From the NCBI GenBank assembly GCA_033065855.1, contig JAVXUO010002557.1:62001-126000 (forward strand): DNA of 64,000 bases. Direction: 5' to 3'. The DNA is from Escallonia rubra (Eukaryota > Streptophyta > Magnoliopsida > Escalloniales > Escalloniaceae). The translations under genes were made by a program, and so were the position numbers. Below, one piece after another: positions 10,527 to 22,083 of this stretch; the stretch's first letter is position 1, and each line of letters opens with the position of its first letter. Under the pieces are notes generated by a model, which searched no databases, had not been told where the DNA came from, and saw only the letters and a list, made by a program, of their open reading frames with translations.

Positions 10527-13500
10527 TCTTATGTTGAGTGTGGGTATATTGTTTTATATACCATTTTTGAACTGAGCCACCTAGTGACATATTGTCAAAT
10601 CTCACTCTCAAATTTCAATTTTTTCATAATCGATTATGTAGAATTTGGAAACACAATTATAATATTATAACGCCTCATTCATGTGATGTGAACATTTATT
10701 AACGATGACTTTGAAAAATGCATCGAATACACAAAAAAAATATGTCATTAGTCTTGATTATTTTGTTTAATGGTAGGATCATATCATATGATACGAACGG
10801 GGCAAAGACAGACTATCCACACACGATAAAAAAGACTTGTAAAGAATTTTGTTCTCATTATATCCCAAAGAGACTAGAAGTAATAAGTTCGAGGACATTT
10901 TTTCAAGATTTGTACAAGTTATCTTATGCAGAATTATTTGACCGTATAATAGCGTAGACATTTCGAACTTGACAATTCAATGATTCCCAAGACAAGAGAA
11001 GAAAGTAAACAGACAGTCTAGTTTCTCTCTATAATATACGGTTCAGTCCTCTTATTCGGTCAATAAAAGGTAAATGATATTTATCATGCTTTAAATCATG
11101 AATGAGAAACAAATAAGAAAGCGGTAAGAATTAAACTTACGAAATTACCATATTCAATTACCTTTTGCTTTGAGCTAAAAAATAATGTCTTTGGGTAATG
11201 AGTTTAACAAGATATATCATGGTGTAACAAGTGAAAAGTATTGATAAGGGAAAAAATAGCATTCTCGAAAGAAAATTTTGGTAACTTAAAACTTGTTTAA
11301 CCAAAAAAGAACCTGAATGAACTATTACCAATCTCTATTATCAGACTTCTACGTACATTAAACTATCGCTCATATTGAGATAATTTGTTTTCTCATAACA
11401 AAATTGCTTAATTTAGTAAATTAAGAAATACACAATCTATAAGGTATAGATTATCTTTTACAAATGAAAATTTGATTATAAAAACAAATCTTGGTTTGCT
11501 TTCAACTCAAGTTGCTTGTAAGATCGATTGAAACCCTTTTTCAATGTTTGCTTTTAAGCAAAAGTTTTACATCTTACATTTAATGCAAGCTAACCAATTT
11601 TGATCGAGCAACAACTTAGGGACTAGGATCCTCTGCTTTACACCTATCTTCTCCATTTAATTTTGTCCCAAAATGTCGTTGCCCGTTTGGGGTCACTCAC
11701 AGACTTTACCTACATTGACTTTATTTCTCTCACTCATTTTCTTCGAGGTAGTCCGTTAAACCTCGCAACCATCATGATAATTCACATGCTTGTCCGTCAA
11801 AATCAAAGCAACGCCTCTCTTCTTAATGGACTTCTCCTCGCCCGCCTCTTTCAACATTTTCGCGTCCCTAGCTTTACCTCCATCACCATCCGAGTATGTC
11901 CGTCTCTCTCTTAATTTTTGCTTTGACACTCTCACTCATCATCAAGCTGGCGTAGAAGTTTGAACCGACATTGACACCAACAAGGTTGTGGTGGGGTGCC
12001 AGTGACTTTGTGGGGGTGTAGGTGAGTTCGTCTTGAAAATACATGTTTGCCCCTTTATGTAGGTAACCGCCATTTTCTTTTTAACAGAATGACAATTTCG
12101 AGTTCAATTGCGACGAACTTAGATTGAGGTGTTACGTGACACAATTCATCAAACTCAAAAAAGTTTTTAAGTGAAAAAGTAATGATTATTTGCATTCTAT
12201 TATATTACCCAATAAAAGAATATGGCATAAAGCTAACCTCGCTCTTCCGACCCTTAGCGACAACACGCATCACCCAGAGGATCGTAGCCGTTAATTCCTC
12301 ATGAGAGGCTCCACAAAATTGGAGATCTATAGGAATCAATGGCGAAAACCAAGCCAAGTGCAGGGAAGAGTGCCTGTTGACAAGAGCAGAGGAACACAGA
12401 ACACTCATCGGGCAACACAACCACTTAATCAGGTCTAGAAGTATACTTTGTGTAGTTTCTCGAAGGCCCCCTCTCCTTGGAGCCTCATCTTCCTCGCAGA
12501 GTCTACAGTACACCCCTCACCCCACTACCACAGCTCTACAGACTCGACTCTATTAGCGCATTCACAGGTTCATCATCTAATCTACTCGTTTTATTGCTTT
12601 TAATTTGCTCTTAATTGCTACACCCATATCTCGCATGCGTGTGTATGTAAATTTCTATGCCTGTCTGGTTCTTAACCATCAAACGTGTAGTTAAACAAAA
12701 CCCTAAATTCTTTTCTTTCTTGACTGGTTTTAGTAAATTCTTGGAATAGAAAGATGCATTTTTTTGTCCAAGAACCCTGTCCTCTGCTTGGGTTTTGCTG
12801 TTAATATTTAGCTTTGTACAGTAAAAGTGCATTTTTTTATTTATTTTATTTTTATGTTACTGCAAGTTCTCTATTGGGTAACAAGGGTGTGTAAGTGTGG
12901 CTCCTCCGTTGTGGGAAAACGGGAAACCCGACTCTACGAACCTGAGGAAGTGCTGCACAGTTCTAGAAGGGGCGTTAAAAACTGAATCTTTTTGTAGTGC
13001 TAGCAGGAATGCAATTTGAATGCATATCATCCCCTAGTGAGTGAAGAATGTAATTACCTTTAGAGAGTGGTGCAAGTAAAAGAGCTCAGTCTTCCATTTT
13101 GTAGATTCATAAGAGCCCAGCCTTGCGTCATTCTGGTATGCTATTCACTTTGTTATGCTATGACCAGTTCAGTAGTCCACATTTTTGGAATTGTAGGTTT
13201 AACACAGGTCTCTGTTGTTTGCGTTTATTAACGTGTGCAAAAGCTTTGGACTTTGACCTGTAAATGCAGTTCTGAAAATTTTAAGCCCAAAACCGAATCA
13301 GTAGATTGTAAAGTAAATTAATATTGCTTGAATGGGATTCAGACAGTTGTTTGATTTGCAGAGTTACAACAAACGATCTGCACAAGTTTTATAAATTGAT
13401 ATCTCTGAAAATTTCTTTCACTTGAGTTCCGTTTGGTGGATTTCTGTTATAAATAAAATTCATGTTTTCCAAGTAGTTGGAGCTTGGTTTAGAAAGTAGG

Positions 13501-14079
13501 GGTATTCAGTGGTTGGACTTCAAAGGATTTTAATTTGGGGGGGCTAGAATTTCCGGAAGCTATGGACTGAACTTGACCTGTTGAATGTGCCATAAAATTG
13601 CCTTGCAAACAATGGGTTTCCCCCCCATTATTTTCACTTTAAATCTTGTTGTTGTGATATAAATGTATCAAGATGAGAATGTATGCTATATGGTAAGGAA
13701 ATTTGAACTCTAGAAGGAAAACATAATGAAAAGGAAATATGAAATTCTGGATGCGTGAGGTTTGTTGTTGCGGTTCAGAGGTTGCATGTGCTTGACTGAA
13801 CGAGGGGCATCTTTCTGGTAGAGTGGACAGGAAGAGTGAGCTGAATATGTTTGTTGGACACTAAAGTCCAGGGCTTTTAGGTTGGCGGAAGGTGACAACC
13901 ACTCTAAAGTATTTTATATGCCTATAAGAAGGTGAACCTGATTGGCAAGATTATTACTTAAAACGAGGTATCATTCAATGTTGAAATGTATCAAACGGAT
14001 CGTAGAGTCTACTAGAGTGATGGAAGGTCCTACCTCTGGCTCAAATTTTTTACAGTGTGCAAGGGAGGCAGACGAGTGC
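10527..14079. other. Region upstream of the DnaJ gene
   Basis: From 10527 to about 12200 I see only AT-rich sequence and CT-rich low complexity (11640-11930). From about 12230 the composition changes. A pyrimidine-rich stretch at 12440-12560 could be an untranslated first exon or promoter of the DnaJ gene, but I cannot fix its splice sites. No protein family is recognisable here. Confidence 0.4.
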
Positions 14080-14550
14080 AGTTTTGGGTGAGCTAAGACT
14101 TACTACGGGTTTATTGTCCAAGCTGATGTGGAGACGGCGTATGATCATGTTAACGGGGATTTTTTTATTTTTTTTTATTTGATGGAGAAGATGGGTTGTG
14201 GAAGTAGTTGGAACAGTTAAAGTGGTTTTTGCATTCCTTCAGTCAAGTTTTTTTTGTCTTGTTCCGGTGATGCAGGCTTTTATTTAGTTGACAGATTTGG
14301 ATGTTGAAAGTGGTTTTAATCGGGACTTTGCGCAGGGAATAGAACACAATGCTATGCATGTTTTCCACTTGCTTTGTCGTGATCCCGTGTTGATGTGCTT
14401 GTGTTCTACTATGCGGAGTCTAGTGAATTTAGGTGCTTTTAATTGGCTGCTCTTTTTTCAGGCTCGATTGAACTTGAAGGTGAGTATATCTATAATCGAG
14501 ATGGTTCCAGTTGGCTCTGTGCATGGGTCTCCAGAGAGAAAGAGAGATTG
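14080..14550 (+). mobile_element. LINE reverse-transcriptase remnant
   Basis: Frame-broken plus-strand text matches a plant L1-type RT. FIVQADVETAYDHVN (about 14107-14155) corresponds to the KVDMEKAYDHVDW block. LMEKMGCGS follows. At about 14430-14520, FFQARLNLKVSISIIEMVPVG corresponds to the FEAMSGLKINLSKSE-PVG block that comes after the catalytic region. Stops and frameshifts separate the blocks. It lies just before the start codon of the DnaJ gene, probably in its 5' UTR or upstream intron. Confidence 0.6.
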
Positions 14551-14859
14551 AGGGAAAACCCACATCATGCATATTTACTAATTAGTTAAATTGCACATGC
14601 AGTATCAGGTCACACAGGTATATTTAGTTCCTTAAGCAGAGACTGAGGGATACCTTGGTGGTCCCTCCAGTTATAACTACGTAGATGGTGGAAAGATTGT
14701 CTTTTGAGAGTTGAGTGACCGTCCTTGCTATTTTATTCTACGTGCATCCTTATCTTGCGTGATTGCCTCCTTCAACTTCCAATCATCACAAAAATCGAAT
14801 AATTGTTTGCCTCTTTTTTTCCCCCCCTCCTTTCTTTTCTTTCTTGTAGACTATATTGA

Positions 14860-17800
14860 ATGGCTATTGTACCCTGTGGAAGTACATGGGTTGCCCGGTG
14901 GGGAAGTCAACCTCAACCTATGCAGAGATCTTCTATCACAAACAAGTTATCTACACCTCCGCATTGGTGAGCCTTTCTAACATTGATTTTTGTGATATGT
15001 TTAGTGCAGACGGAGCATTTTTAGCTTGTCTGTTCATTTAGGTGTAATTATGGTCTGTCACTTTTTTGTTTTTTTAAGTGCTTGCCTGCACTCGTAATTA
15101 TGGTCTGTTACATGTTTGTTGTTATAGTTCTTGTTTATTTTCTATGTATGTTTGTGCCTGCACTCGTGTACTTTTCCAAGGCTTGATGGGTTTCTAAGGT
15201 TTCCTTTCATGTCATTTTCCTAACATGGTTAAGAAACATGAAGTGTGTAAATGGTGTTGGGAAACACAAGGACTAGTTCTGACTGAAACTTGTGAACCTC
15301 CAACGCTGAACTTCATTTCATGCTTTTGTTTTGCTTTTTGTGATTTTGGGGTGTCATTTCCATGGATTATAGATATATCTTATTTAACTTTCAAAACATA
15401 AAATAAGGTGATTACTCTTCTCATAAAGACAGAGAGAGGGTAATTTTACTCATTTGCTTGCTACAACGTTGCGAGCTCTACAGTTGTTTTGTGGTGGACT
15501 GATGGGTCATGTTAGTGCTTGTCGAGGAAGCAATACTTACCTTATATGGTTAATCCAGACAAGAGAGGATTATCCATGGCGTCTAGATCCTGAATCATAT
15601 CTGTTTATTGCACGCATTTTTGAGGTTGAGACACTTTTCTTGTGGACCCTTCCTCAAATAAGTCATATTGTCATCCCAAGCATCTGAAACAGATTAATTC
15701 CTTTAAGCCGCACAACAAATTGATGAGTCAAACTGCGCTAGACAGATTGAGGCATGATATTTTCTTTTTATCTACAATGTGGACCTACAAAGGTTTAGGC
15801 CAAAATCCTTTTTGTCATCCCAGGCCATGTCACTAATGAGAGAGATACCTTTTGTCTACTGTTGGCAATTCTACATTGCCTAGGAGGAGGTTTATTCCGG
15901 ACTCGTACTTGCCAACTAATCAATTGCTCTGCTACTCTCCATATCCAATAATGGGCACTGACGACTTGATTATTTCACTCGTTGAACTCTCTGAAGAAAC
16001 TCCTAGTCAATGGTGGCATGATGAGACCAACTATACTAGCAAGTCGTGGCAAAATGTCGTAATAGGGACTCGCTTCTGCCTCATGTAGTCTTCTTGATGA
16101 CAAGAAGAATATGAATGCTTAACCAGTATTTTATATGCTTTATGCTCTCTGTTTCATTGTTATCTCTATTGCCTCATTTATATGCTGATCTGTCAAGAAC
16201 TGATTTTAAAAAATAGGTGTTCTAAAGCAAAAATGGACAATTATGAAACAGGAAGTGATCTCAGTTTGTCTACTTGAGTAAGCTTTTGCTAACCTGCTTC
16301 TTTGGGGTTAGAGGCAAATATGCATGGCAACAAATTTTATATGGTGCACAAGTTTTGAGACCATAGAAATTCTTTCTTCTCAATTCCTTTTTCTCTTGTT
16401 TGTTTGGATTTTCTGAGTTACCACAGCATAGAGAATTTTGTGCTTTGCTCTTTGCAGGTCCTCACTTTGTTAGCGAACTATCTCAAGTTGTCATAATGCT
16501 GAATTACTGTAGCTAGATTGATGTACTGTTTGTTCACTATTATCTGCTTGTCACTTGCTGGATTCGTGGTCTTCTAGCCTTTCCACTACATGTTTGTTAT
16601 TTTACCTGTTTCTTTTACAGTTCTTTACTTTGCCCATAAAAAGGTAATGAATAATTATTTTGTGTGTAGTATCTCAACCAAGACAAAAGTATTGGCACCA
16701 CGAAGTTCAGCCATCTTTTCTCAAGATTCCTTGCAATCAATATTTGACTCGAGGTTATCTAGGAAGTCATGCCACCATCGGGGATCTCGTCTTATAGTTA
16801 GAGCTGATACTGTGAGTTAGCTAATTGTATTTTGTTTGCTTTGCACTGTTCATTATGGTGATATTTTACTTATGTTGTAGCTTGAAAGTAATCGTAAAGA
16901 TTTCGTTGTATACAGGACTTCTATTCTGTTCTCGGTGTCTCAAAAAATTCAAGCAAATCTGAAATTAAAAGTGGTGAGTACTTTCCCCCCTTTTAGGTTC
17001 ATTTCTTACACAGCATTTTGTGCATGTGTATTTTTCTCCTATAGTTCTTTTGCTTTGATGTAGTTGCGTGGCTTCTCAATTCTCTTGGATAGTAAAACAT
17101 TGGCATGTAAATGTGATGTTGAACAGACTTGCACATTTTTATACTACTTGTACTTCTAGATGTCGATACTGTGGTTATTTACCATTTATATTGGATGATG
17201 GGCTCTTAGCGTAAAGGGCGCAATGGCGTTTCTTTGGGGCTGTTTTTAGGAGTCATAGGTAAAGCCAATCGCATCTCACCGTCAATAAACTGCTTATGTT
17301 AGTTGAGACAACAGGTGGTCTTTATTTTATAACACAAGAGGAAGCTAAGTCCGTTTCTAATAATATTTTAATTTCCGGAGTTGAACTTGACATGTATCAT
17401 CAGTTTATTGTTGCTTTGACATAGTTTAGGCTTATTCTTTTTCCTTTCTCCAAGTTTGTAAATCTATCCATAAAAGCGTTCCAAAGAAGGCTACCTGTAC
17501 ACGAAAAAAGTTGCATACTAATTCAACCATCTAGACACCCTCTTCTTTCGTATAGGTATTCACCTATCTATATACAGCTCAAAGGCGTCCAAATAGTCTA
17601 ATCGGGTAAATCACAAAGATGGCCCTTTACCTATGGGGTGAATGTGCTAATGTCATCCTCTATCTTTCATTCCGTGAACCACGTGATCTTTGTCGTTAAT
17701 TAACCGTTTGATGGTCAAAATAGAGGGCAGAACCATAAAATGACAATGTCTTTGAAACACAAATTAAAAGCCAATTGGATACCAAACTCAGTGAGTCAAC

Positions 17801-20800
17801 TTCTGTGAGTGACCTCACTGTTGGATTTGATCCCCGCTGGCCACCGCCTAAGTTCCTTCTTATCATTCCCCTCCTCCATGCACCACTGCCTGGACCACTA
17901 TCATTTGCCACCACCACCTCCTTTTCCAAACGCACCAGGTGCCACGACTGCCCATTACCACCGCCATCTGTGCCACCACAGCCATCCTAATCCACCACAA
18001 CCACTATCCCAATCCACCACCATCCTGATCTGCTACAACCACCAAAACAATCAGTGGTTTTATTGCCTTCGATTTTCTATAAAACCACTTGGATCTTGAT
18101 CAAGATCCTCCAATCGTTGGGGGTTGTCAATCTTTGTATTGGGGTGTGTGTGTACGCGTAGTGTATGGGGTGTCTGTCTGCATTGGAGGTGGAGGCTATG
18201 GCGCACCTAGGATTTGTGACTTGCGGCAGCAGCGATAGCGGGGGTGGGTGGTGTGGCGGCGGCTGGGTTCAGGGTGGTGGTTACAGAGAAGATCCGGGTC
18301 AAGTGAATTTTGCCAACTTTTTTCGTCTCTGTCAGCCACTTAGAGCTTAGGTGAATTTTCCCTTCTTTTTTTTCATGGCCAAAAACGTCGTTTTATATCT
18401 CTTCCTTCATTTTGACCATCCAACGGTCAAAATAAACGAGAAGATCATGGAATAGTAGATAGAGGATGACATTGAAACATTTGATAGATAGCGAGTTACA
18501 GCTCATTTACCCAGTAGATACTTACCAAACCAATATCCTCTTCCACAGCTCAGCGACATAAAGTAGGCCAAAATAGAGGCTTAAGCTAGACAAGTCCTCT
18601 CTTTCAAAAACTGGCAAGGGACGAGGGATAAAATTCGATACTTTCAGTTTAGACGTCCATTTCTTAGAAAGCAACAAGTTCCTTAGAAAGTCAACGGAGC
18701 ATAACCCAGCTAATGCCCAAGAGGCTGCAAACCATATGCCAAACTTCCATTCCAAGTGTATTCCCTTGTCCTTAGATTATTATCACCATTTAACACCACT
18801 TTCCTCACTGCTTCCCAAGTTAAAAAAACAAACTTTAAGATGACCACTTGGCTGCCTAGGAAAATGGGCTCCATTACAAATTGGCAACAGAGAGTAGACA
18901 GACTTGATTGGAAGGAGACCTTTAGCATCACTTTCGAGAATACTCTGTCTTCACCATTTTGACTAAGATCTAAAGAACTATGGTCCCCAAAAACATAAGT
19001 GGCTAAATCTGACTCTTTGTCCATCAGCATTGTATGCAAAAGACAGCTGGCAAGCTTTGTTGGAACGGCTTTAGTGAATATGAAAAGTAGACACTGAAAA
19101 TTCTTTAGCCAAGAGGATGGGTTCTCAAAACTCCCATCTTTTAGCATCTTTAGACTAGCTAGTTCGAACACTGATTATTTGCTATGATATTTTTTAGGAA
19201 ATGCATGTCGTGTGTTCTTTCAGATTTCTTCGCTTTTTACTCGTTTTGGGTCATAATTATATGCTCCTGAAGTACTTGCATCATATATTTGACACTGTCC
19301 TTTCATTTCAGCTTATCGGAAGCTTGCCAGGAGTTACCACCCTGATGTGAACAAGTAAGTTGAGCTGCCACTTTAGGTTTAATGGACTACAACTTTGAAG
19401 TGGCCTTGTGATTTTTTTAGGCTTCAACTGCAGCTTGCTAAGTTATATTCTTTCTGCGCGTTAGGCCTCCTGCATATGCCAGTGGAGAATGCTTTAATTG
19501 TTGAAAGAAAAACCGAAAATTAGTTGTAATTCTTTAGTTTTACCTTTTGTTACTACTTTGGACAGTTTAACTGCTTAACCAGAAGCCAATTAAAGCCATG
19601 CTTGATCTGTAGCATTTTACTTGTTGGATATCCCATCAAGAGAACGAACAAAAAAATCGATATCGTGCTTTACCACTAATGGTTAACGCTAATGGGCCCA
19701 ACAATCTTTTTCGAAGTGGCGTCCAAGTAGACGCAGACTGGTGGCAGATCTGGCTGTTTCATTGCGGGTGTCATCCTTACATGGGCAACCGCGATTACCC
19801 ATTCTTGTTTTCTGCCTTTTAGCAATCTAGAGCTGGGTTTTTCTCCTTCATTTTTGTTTGTTTTAATCTTATACACTGCCTGTGTGCACTTTGCTTTATG
19901 ATGTGATCTTTTACTTCAAAGTATGAAGATTTTAAGTCAATGTAACAAAATAAGGAATCATTTGATAGGGAAATTTGTGTCAGTTTAAAAAGGTTTATAT
20001 ATGCTACTTGTGCAACCTTGCGTGGGCAGAAGGGGCTCTTAGCTCCTTTTCTTTATCACCATTGCTTACTGAAAGCACTTCCTCAGATCTTGCGTACGCA
20101 TTTAGAGGGTTCTCTTTGTCATTTGCATTTGCTTCCACATAAATCTCTTGAACAGACTCAGAATTGGACATATGTTCGGGTTCGGTATATATTTTTTTGT
20201 CTTAACAATTTCAGAAGATGCTGGCTTGAACTTCTACTTTTCTTTTCCTGCAGAGAACCTGGAGCAGAACAAAAATTTAAGGACATAAGCAATGCTTATG
20301 AGGTAAATTTCAGAGTCCTTTAATTGTAATCCGGCATAGAAGTTCTTTTGTGGTGGCAATTTATTGGTTGATGAAAGCTTCGTGCTACAGGTTTTGTCAG
20401 ATGATGAGAAACGTTCCATATATGACAGATATGGGGAGGCTGGGCTTAAAGGTGCTGGCGTGGGCACGGGGGTGAGTCTTTTTCCTGAGCAAAGAACTGC
20501 AGAATTTCCGTCTTTCTAACTTCATTGCTATTGTATACTACGTGCTCATCCATTTTTTTATTCCACTATGACAGGATTTCAGCAATCCCTTTGATCTGTT
20601 TGAGTCGTTATTTGATAACTTGGGTGGTATGGGTGGTATGGGCATGGGAGGTAGAGGCTCTCGAAGCAGGGCCACAGCTGGCAATGACCAGGCTTACAAT
20701 CTTATTTTGAATTTTAAAGAGGCTGTATTTGGAGTTGAAAAGGAGATTGAAATAACTCGGCTTGAGAGCTGCAGCACCTGTGACGGTTCAGGTGCCAAAC

Positions 20801-21426
20801 CAGGGACAAGACCATCCACATGTAACACGTGCGGTGGACAAGGGCAAGTTATTTCATCGGCAAGAACCCCACTCGGTGTGTTCCAGCAGGTGACTACCTG
20901 CTCTACATGTGGCGGGGCTGGGGAGACATCATCTCCTTGCAACACATGCAGTGGGGATGGGCGAGTAAGGAAGTCAAAGCGGATTAGCCTGAAAGTCCCA
21001 GCTGGGGTGGATGCTGGCAGTCGTTTGAGGGTCCGCTCAGAAGGTGATGCAGGCAGGAGAGGAGGACCCCCTGGAGACCTTTTTGTTATCATTGATGTTC
21101 TTCCGGACCCTGTACTCAAGCGCGACGATACCAACATCCTCTACACCAGCAAGGTCTCCTACATTGATGCCATTTTAGGAACAACGACGAAGGTTCCGAC
21201 GGTTGATGGGATGGTAGATTTGAAGATCCCAGCTGGTACACAACCAGGGACGACCCTGGTGATGGCGAAAAAGGGTGTGCCTTTCCTGAACAAAAGCAAC
21301 ATGAGGGGTGACCAGTTGGTGAGAGTGCAAGTTGAGATACCGAAACGGCTGAGCGGTGAAGAGAGAAAGCTCATTGAAGAACTTTCCAACCTCAAAAAGG
21401 CCAAAGCTCCCAACAGTAAAAGATAG
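14860..21426 (+). CDS. DJA6: Chloroplast-targeted type I DnaJ (DJA5/6/7-like) co-chaperone
   Basis: Seven exons join in phase: 14860-14966, 16670-16811, 16916-16973, 19312-19354, 20254-20302, 20391-20471 and 20575-21426, giving 443 aa, close to the roughly 440 aa of the Arabidopsis homologues. The start [15 protein letters not shown] matches the family's MAII-type N-terminus and opens a Ser/Arg-rich transit peptide of about 80 residues. The J domain is at about 84-149 with HPD at 112-114. A Gly/Phe- and Gly/Met-rich linker follows, then four CxxCxGxG zinc motifs at C226, C243, C269 and C282, then the C-terminal substrate-binding domains (about 300-425). It should stimulate plastid Hsp70. The Arabidopsis homologues act in chloroplast Fe-S cluster biogenesis. 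The gene is intact, with long introns 1 and 3 filled with repeats. Confidence 0.95.
15454..16088 (+). other. Unidentified coding-like blocks in DnaJ intron 1
   Basis: Two open blocks (15454-15687 and 15852-16088) have natural-looking amino-acid composition, for example [21 protein letters not shown] and [18 protein letters not shown], while the surrounding intron is AT-rich. They are separated by a frameshift or stop near 15690-15850. I do not recognise the family. They may be exons of a decayed or captured gene on the same strand. They are not part of the DnaJ reading frame, which is complete without them. Confidence 0.3.
17604..18512. mobile_element. MULE-like element in DnaJ intron 3
   Basis: Imperfect inverted repeats of about 110 bp face each other. 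The left starts GGGTAAATCACAAAG and contains AATGTCATCCTCTATCT and GATGGTCAAAAT. The right, in reverse complement, starts GGGTAAATGAGCTG and contains the same two blocks in order. The 9-mers outside (AGTCTAATC and AGTAGATAC) agree at only 5 of 9 positions, so the target duplication is doubtful. The interior is CCA-rich and has no recognisable transposase. Confidence 0.65.
18520..19180 (-). mobile_element. LINE remnant, zf-RVT/RNase-H side, in DnaJ intron 3
   Basis: Minus-strand frames read [20 protein letters not shown], followed by LRTREYTWN and, further on, [16 protein letters not shown]. This follows the order of the zf-RVT region that closes plant L1 ORF2 (a VAFFTWEA-K-LT-DNL-RRG-type block). 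Stops and frame changes show decay. The orientation is opposite to the host gene. Confidence 0.45.
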
Positions 21427-21997
21427 GATTCCATTTTTTGCTCTTTTCTAATTGATTTGATGCTGAAAAAAACGAGCGGCAATTTTCGCACTGATCTCCT
21501 TTTCGGTCTGCACGCAGTCGCTCTTACTTCTTAGGGAACTTTTAGGGGGTTAAGTTTTTGTATCATGCAAGCATCATACTTGAATTGAAAGTGAGGAAAG
21601 AGATGAGAGGGATACATTCTGTCGCTTCGGGCTTCCCTACTTCCTGGACATCTTAAATGTTGCAATTTCAGATTAAACAAGTGGCGTTTGACAAGTCAAA
21701 GTTAGGTAAATATAAACGTCTTACGTAATTAACTTATTTTGGAAATTCGTAGGTGGTGGAAAGGAAAAAATTCAATAAAACTGGCAAAAACTAGAAGTGT
21801 TAGAACCATCCAATGTACCATCTTGATTGAACCTGCAGGCTCCTAAACCTTTTACTCTTAGCCCTTTCATATTCAAAAATTTTAGCTGCTGTAGCAACTA
21901 GGAAGACCCAAAGTATAACCAACGTACGTGACTGTACTGTGTGCTCAATATGTTGCACGGGAAGTGCCAACCATTCTGTGAAAATGAAAAAGGAGAA
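21427..21997. other. 3' UTR and flank of the DnaJ gene
   Basis: This is sequence downstream of the TAG stop. An AATAAA at 21774-21779 is the clearest polyadenylation-like signal but is about 350 bp from the stop. Nothing else was recognised. Confidence 0.45.
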
Positions 21998-22083
21998 TGG
22001 GGTGAGAGAGGCTCGAACTCTCGACCTCAGGATTACTCAGAAAGCTATGAGACCTACGCGCTAGCCAACTGCGCCACCACCCC
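21998..22083 (-). tRNA. trnM-CAU: Elongator tRNA-Met (CAU), intron-containing
   Basis: On the minus strand the 5' acceptor is GGGGTGG and the A-box region is TGGCGCAGTTGGCTAGCGC. Anticodon CAT is at 22049-22047. An intron of about 11 nt follows it (AGCTTTCTGAG region). The B box is GAGTTCGAGCC and the 3' acceptor is TCACCCC plus discriminator A at 21998. Plant elongator tRNA-Met genes characteristically have such an intron, which separates this from the initiator. Confidence 0.94.

Noticed and set aside
18710..19171. 153-codon minus-strand open frame as a separate gene
   Set aside because: It matches the order of a decayed LINE zf-RVT region, has no intact continuation, and lies in an intron of the DnaJ gene.
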